From contig JAHJYW010000032.1 in the NCBI GenBank assembly GCA_018827375.1, positions 1-64,000 on the forward strand: a stretch of 64,000 bases of DNA, read 5' to 3'. This DNA comes from Alphaproteobacteria bacterium (GTDB lineage: Bacteria > Pseudomonadota > Alphaproteobacteria > Caulobacterales > Hyphomonadaceae). The notes beneath the pieces were generated by a model. It did not search any database. It was not told the origin of the DNA and saw nothing but the letters and a program-made list of their open reading frames with translations. Shown here in pieces: positions 59,377 through 64,000 of this stretch (positions are counted from its first letter, which is position 1; the number at the start of each line of letters is the position of its first letter). The translations under genes and the position numbers were made by a program.

Positions 59377-60321
59377 ATGGCGGAAAAGGACTGGATTGCC
59401 CGCTACCTCGCGCCGCTTGCGAAGAGCGCTGGCGCGGCCGGTCTGCGCGATGACGTGGCGCAGCTTGGAACGTCTGGTCCTGTAGCAATTACAGCAGATG
59501 CGATGGCGGAGGGAGTTCATTTCCTCAGCACTGACCCGATTGATACCGTGGCGCGCAAGCTGGTGCGGACGAATGTGTCGGACTTGCTGGCGAGCGGGGC
59601 GGAACCAGCGGAAGCGCTGCTGGTGCTGGGCTGGCCCAAGGGACGCGGCGAGGCGGAAATAGCAGCATTTGCTGCAGCATTGGGCGATGAGCTGGCGGCC
59701 TGGGGGGCGCAGCTGATTGGCGGCGATACGGTGACGAGCCCCGGCGGACTGTTCCTCTCTTTGACGCTTACCGGGCGCTGCCTCAACGATGGCCCCGTGC
59801 GCCGGATGGGCGCCAAGGCGGGCGATTGCGTCTGGCTTACGGGGACAATCGGGGCCGCCGCACGGGCGTGGCAGGACCATTCCCGGGGTATTCCGAGTCC
59901 ATTCCCGGGTTCTTCCGGGGACGATGCCTACCGTTTACCGGTTCTTCCGCCACTTGCGACCGCCAAATTGGTGGCTGGTCACGCGAGCGCGGCGATGGAT
60001 GTATCCGATGGCTTGCTGATCGATGCCAAGGCGCTGGCCGAGGCCTCGGGCGTCGCCATGGAGATGGATTTAGGCGCGGTGGCCTTCGCGGGCGGCGAGA
60101 CCGAACTCGCCGAGATGCTGAAGCTGGCGACATGGGGCGACGACTATCAGACGCTGTTTACGGCCCCGGAGAACAATTCCAAGTTGATCTCGCGTGAGGC
60201 GCAAAATTCTGGTATCCAGATCGCCTGTATCGGGAAAATTGTTGCTGGATCAGGCCTTTCCCTCGAACGCGAGGGCCGAAACGTTAACCTGCCTGAAACT
60301 CTGGGGTTCGAGCATGGTTAG
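59377..60321 (+). CDS. thiL: Thiamine-monophosphate kinase
   Basis: The 314-residue protein has GLRDDVAQL, the metal-binding VNITADAM-like ITADAMAEGVHFL, VRTNVSDLLASGAEPAEALL, GGDTVTSPGGLFLSLTLTGR, MDVSDGLLIDAKALAEASGV and WGDDYQTLF. It phosphorylates thiamine phosphate to thiamine pyrophosphate. An insertion of about 20 residues (HSRGIPSPFPGSSGDDAYRL) after the GTIGAAARAW helix contains a short DNA repeat, CCATTCCCGGG, twice at a 22-base step (59877 and 59899). It starts 2 bases after the amidohydrolase stop, so it is coupled to it. Confidence 0.93.
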   Translation: MAEKDWIARYLAPLAKSAGAAGLRDDVAQLGTSGPVAITADAMAEGVHFLSTDPIDTVARKLVRTNVSDLLASGAEPAEALLVLGWPKGRGEAEIAAFAAALGDELAAWGAQLIGGDTVTSPGGLFLSLTLTGRCLNDGPVRRMGAKAGDCVWLTGTIGAAARAWQDHSRGIPSPFPGSSGDDAYRLPVLPPLATAKLVAGHASAAMDVSDGLLIDAKALAEASGVAMEMDLGAVAFAGGETELAEMLKLATWGDDYQTLFTAPENNSKLISREAQNSGIQIACIGKIVAGSGLSLEREGRNVNLPETLGFEHG

Positions 60322-60415
60322 TGGGGGCAGCTGATATTCGCTCCTGAAGGGAGGCGGGTTGCCTCATTCAGGTGCGGCTGGCAGCAATTACCCACCATAA
60401 CCAGGTTTTGGAGAT

Positions 60416-60430
60416 CCGGGATCAACCCGG
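60416..60430 (+). other. Small hairpin in the hppA leader
   Basis: CCGGG (60416-60420) and CCCGG (60426-60430) pair around the 5-base loop ATCAA, about 35 bases before hppA. The 145 bases between thiL and hppA contain no gene. A role in leader RNA stability is possible but not shown. Confidence 0.3.
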
Positions 60431-60466
60431 GCCCGCTAAAGAACTCAGGGAAGGAAGGAAATACCC

Positions 60467-62617
60467 ATGTGGTTTTATCTAGCACTCGCCGCGGGCGTTG
60501 TGTCTGTCCTGTACGGTTACCTACAGATCAATTCGATCATGAAGGCCCCGTCAGGCGACCATCGCATGCGTGAAATAGCGCTGGCCATTCAGGAAGGCGC
60601 GAACGCCTACCTCAAACGCCAGTATCGTACGATCGCCATGGTTGGCGCTGTTGTTGTTGTGATCCTGCTGGTCGCTCTCGGTTGGAAAGCCGCGCTCGGC
60701 TTTATCATCGGCGCCGTCCTGTCGGGCGCAGCCGGGTTTATCGGCATGCTTGTGTCTGTTCGGGCCAACGTGCGCACGACGGAAGCCTCTAAGAGCGGCC
60801 TTGCGGCTGGCCTTGCACTGGCGTTCAAGTCTGGCGCCATTACGGGCATGCTCGTGGTTGGCCTCGCGCTGCTCGGCATCGTTCTCTATTACGGCCTTCT
60901 GACCGGGCCGCTCGATCTCGACCTGTCGGTCCGTGACGAGAAACGCCAGGTGATCGACGCGCTCGTGTCGCTCGGCTTCGGCGCTTCGCTGATCTCGATC
61001 TTTGCCCGTCTCGGCGGCGGTATCTTCACCAAGGGTGCGGATGTCGGCGGCGACATGGTTGGCAAGGTTGAAGCCGGAATCCCGGAAGATGACCCGCGCA
61101 ACGCCGCCACCATCGCGGACAATGTGGGCGACAATGTCGGCGACTGTGCCGGCATGGCGGCTGACCTGTTCGAAACCTATGCCGTGACGCTGGTCGCGAC
61201 CATGGTGCTCGGCGGGATCTACTTCTCCGGATCGGCGGACATTTCCGCTGTCATGATGCTGCCGCTGGCGATTGCTGCCGTCTGTATCGTCACCTCGATC
61301 GTGGGTACGTTCTTCGTGCGCCTCGGCAAGAACTCCACCGATGTCATGTGGGCGCTCTACAAGGGCCTCATCGTGACGGGCGTGCTGTCGATTGGCGGCC
61401 TCGCTATTGCGATCAGCAGCGTGTTGCCGAACGGGTTTGGCGTGCTCAATGAAGCCGCCCAGCGCCTCGGCATGACCGGAGAGATCACGGGGCTCGACCT
61501 GTTCCTCTGCGGTGTGACTGGCCTCGTTGTGACGGGCCTCATCGTCTATATCACGGCCTATTATACCGAGACCAAGTTCCGGCCTGTCCGCTCGATTGCG
61601 AAAGCATCCGAGTCGGGCCACGGCACGAACGTGATCCAGGGCCTGGCCGTGTCTCTTGAATCGACGGCGCTGCCTTCGATCACGATCATGGCGGGCATCC
61701 TGCTCACCTTTAATCTCGCAGGCCTCTACGGTATCGCGATTGCCACGACGACGATGCTGGCTCTTGCCGGTATCATTGTTGCCCTCGACGCCTTCGGCCC
61801 GGTGACGGACAATGCCGGCGGCATCGCGGAAATGGCTGAACTGCCGTCTGACGTCCGCAAGACGACTGACGCGCTGGACGCTGTTGGCAACACGACCAAG
61901 GCCGTGACCAAGGGCTATGCAATCGGATCGGCGGGCCTCGGCGCGCTGGTGCTGTTCGCGGCCTATTCGGAAGACCTGAAATACTTCATCTCTCAGGCAG
62001 ACCCGGGCACGTTCTTCCACAATGTCGTGGTCGATTTCTCGATCTCCAGCCCTTACGTCGTGGTTGGTCTCCTGTTCGGCGGTCTCTTGCCGTTCCTCTT
62101 CGGCGGCATGTCGATGATGGCGGTGGGACGCGCAGCGCAGGCTGTGGTCGAGGAAGTGCGCAGGCAGTTCCGCGAAATGCCGGGCATCATGAAGGGCGAA
62201 GTGAAGCCTGACTATGGCCGTGCCGTGGATATCCTGACGCAGGCGGCGATCAGGGAAATGATCGTTCCATCCCTGCTGCCGGTGCTGTCACCGCTCGTGC
62301 TGTTCGGTGTGATCATGCTGATCGCCGGACCGGGCGCAGCCCTGTCAGCCGTCGGTGCCATGCTGCTTGGCGTGATCGTGACGGGCCTGTTCGTGGCCAT
62401 CTCGATGACATCGGGTGGCGGCGCATGGGATAATGCGAAGAAGTATATCGAGGACGGCCATCATGGCGGCAAGGGCTCTGAAGCCCACAAGGCCGCCGTC
62501 ACGGGCGATACAGTAGGTGATCCGTACAAGGACACCGCTGGTCCGGCCGTGAACCCTATGATCAAGATCACCAATATCGTGGCCTTGCTTCTGCTCGCGG
62601 TGCTTGCCGCACACTAG
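60467..62617 (+). CDS. hppA: Membrane-bound proton-translocating pyrophosphatase, K+-independent type
   Basis: The 716-residue protein has about 16 membrane helices. Catalytic blocks are [20 protein letters not shown] and [20 protein letters not shown] with [13 protein letters not shown], and [16 protein letters not shown]. The [18 protein letters not shown] region carries lysine where K+-dependent enzymes have alanine, so it should be the K+-independent class. [16 protein letters not shown] lies near the end. It couples pyrophosphate hydrolysis to proton pumping. GGAAGGAAATACCC precedes the ATG. A bidirectional terminator follows. Confidence 0.95.
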   Translation: MWFYLALAAGVVSVLYGYLQINSIMKAPSGDHRMREIALAIQEGANAYLKRQYRTIAMVGAVVVVILLVALGWKAALGFIIGAVLSGAAGFIGMLVSVRANVRTTEASKSGLAAGLALAFKSGAITGMLVVGLALLGIVLYYGLLTGPLDLDLSVRDEKRQVIDALVSLGFGASLISIFARLGGGIFTKGADVGGDMVGKVEAGIPEDDPRNAATIADNVGDNVGDCAGMAADLFETYAVTLVATMVLGGIYFSGSADISAVMMLPLAIAAVCIVTSIVGTFFVRLGKNSTDVMWALYKGLIVTGVLSIGGLAIAISSVLPNGFGVLNEAAQRLGMTGEITGLDLFLCGVTGLVVTGLIVYITAYYTETKFRPVRSIAKASESGHGTNVIQGLAVSLESTALPSITIMAGILLTFNLAGLYGIAIATTTMLALAGIIVALDAFGPVTDNAGGIAEMAELPSDVRKTTDALDAVGNTTKAVTKGYAIGSAGLGALVLFAAYSEDLKYFISQADPGTFFHNVVVDFSISSPYVVVGLLFGGLLPFLFGGMSMMAVGRAAQAVVEEVRRQFREMPGIMKGEVKPDYGRAVDILTQAAIREMIVPSLLPVLSPLVLFGVIMLIAGPGAALSAVGAMLLGVIVTGLFVAISMTSGGGAWDNAKKYIEDGHHGGKGSEAHKAAVTGDTVGDPYKDTAGPAVNPMIKITNIVALLLLAVLAAH

Positions 62618-62639
62618 GCGTCAAAGCCTGATCCATTAA

Positions 62640-62671
62640 AAAAGCCCCGGTGCAAATGCGCCGGGGCTTTT
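62640..62671. terminator. Bidirectional intrinsic terminator between hppA and katG
   Basis: AAAAGCCCCGG (62640-62650) and CCGGGGCTTTT (62661-62671) form a strong stem with a T run on one side and an A run on the other. It can therefore stop both converging transcripts. Confidence 0.92.
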
Positions 62672-62692
62672 CCTTTTGGGGTATCGTTTCGA

Positions 62693-64000
<1,308 letters not shown>

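Noticed and set aside
60551-62020. Minus-strand open frame of 489 codons opposite hppA
   Set aside because: The plus-strand pyrophosphatase is unambiguous. The reverse frame is rich in H, R, D and E without any motif, typical of a shadow.

Overview
This window looks like a core-chromosome segment of an alphaproteobacterium, most probably a member of the Caulobacterales such as a Hyphomonas-like member of the Hyphomonadaceae. That placement is an inference from content. The evidence is a MipZ division-site ATPase, a complete PhyR/NepR/EcfG general stress response (GSR) locus with a PhyK-type kinase, ATP12, split-alpha transhydrogenase genes (pntAa/pntAb/pntB), a Tad pilus operon and GC-rich codon use. 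No insertion sequence, prophage, integrase or CRISPR array was seen.

Layout. 1-1112: the 3' end of an rRNA operon (23S end, 5S, tRNA-fMet, terminator). 1361-5272: an entericidin-type lipoprotein, then a TetR regulator divergent from an EmrA/EmrB-type drug efflux pair with two matching 16-bp operator palindromes between them. 5301-13337: the stress-response neighbourhood. It holds a DUF1328 membrane peptide, a lipid-kinase-like protein with a phosphoesterase, phyK-ecfG-nepR divergent from phyR, a CRP/FNR regulator and a three-gene envelope operon. Several promoters here fit the EcfG consensus GGAAC-N16/17-CGTT. 13334-21012: a serine hydrolase, tRNA-Gly, a GH51 arabinofuranosidase, crcB, an RluC-type synthase, a HAD phosphatase, ATP12 and a glutathione S-transferase. 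21167-23451: two tandem paralogous soluble PAS-HWE kinases. 23546-30881: acyl-CoA and peptide metabolism (pccB, thiolase, two exported amidohydrolases) with the internally deleted remnant of a Tat-exported dipeptidase. 31179-33571: an unassigned two-gene membrane module (coiled-coil membrane protein plus a von Willebrand A-like anchored protein). 33687-48614: housekeeping genes (hisC, panC, mipZ, tgt, tRNA-Lys, folP-folB-folK, pntAa-pntAb-pntB, galU, a threonine dehydratase). 49592-56563: a tightly coupled Tad secretion operon (cpaB-cpaC-small lipoprotein-cpaE-cpaF-tadB-tadC) without pilin or prepilin peptidase. 56612-64000: accA, an exported amidohydrolase, thiL, a K+-independent proton pyrophosphatase and the 3' part of katG.

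How it fits together. The clearest theme is the GSR. PhyK and probably other HisKA_2/HWE kinases would act on PhyR, which releases EcfG from NepR. EcfG-type promoters are predicted for nepR-ecfG itself, the entericidin, the DUF1328 peptide, the lipid-kinase operon and the membrane-protein operon, so most nearby targets act on the cell envelope. Other points of interest are the internally deleted dipeptidase gene, a Tgt lacking two of its three zinc cysteines, three convergent gene pairs whose stop codons share the same CTAG, an 88-residue lipoprotein in the cpaD position, a CpaE lacking both Walker A lysines, an initiator tRNA with C73, and the unassigned coiled-coil/VWA membrane module. All functions are assigned from sequence reading alone; no database search was run.
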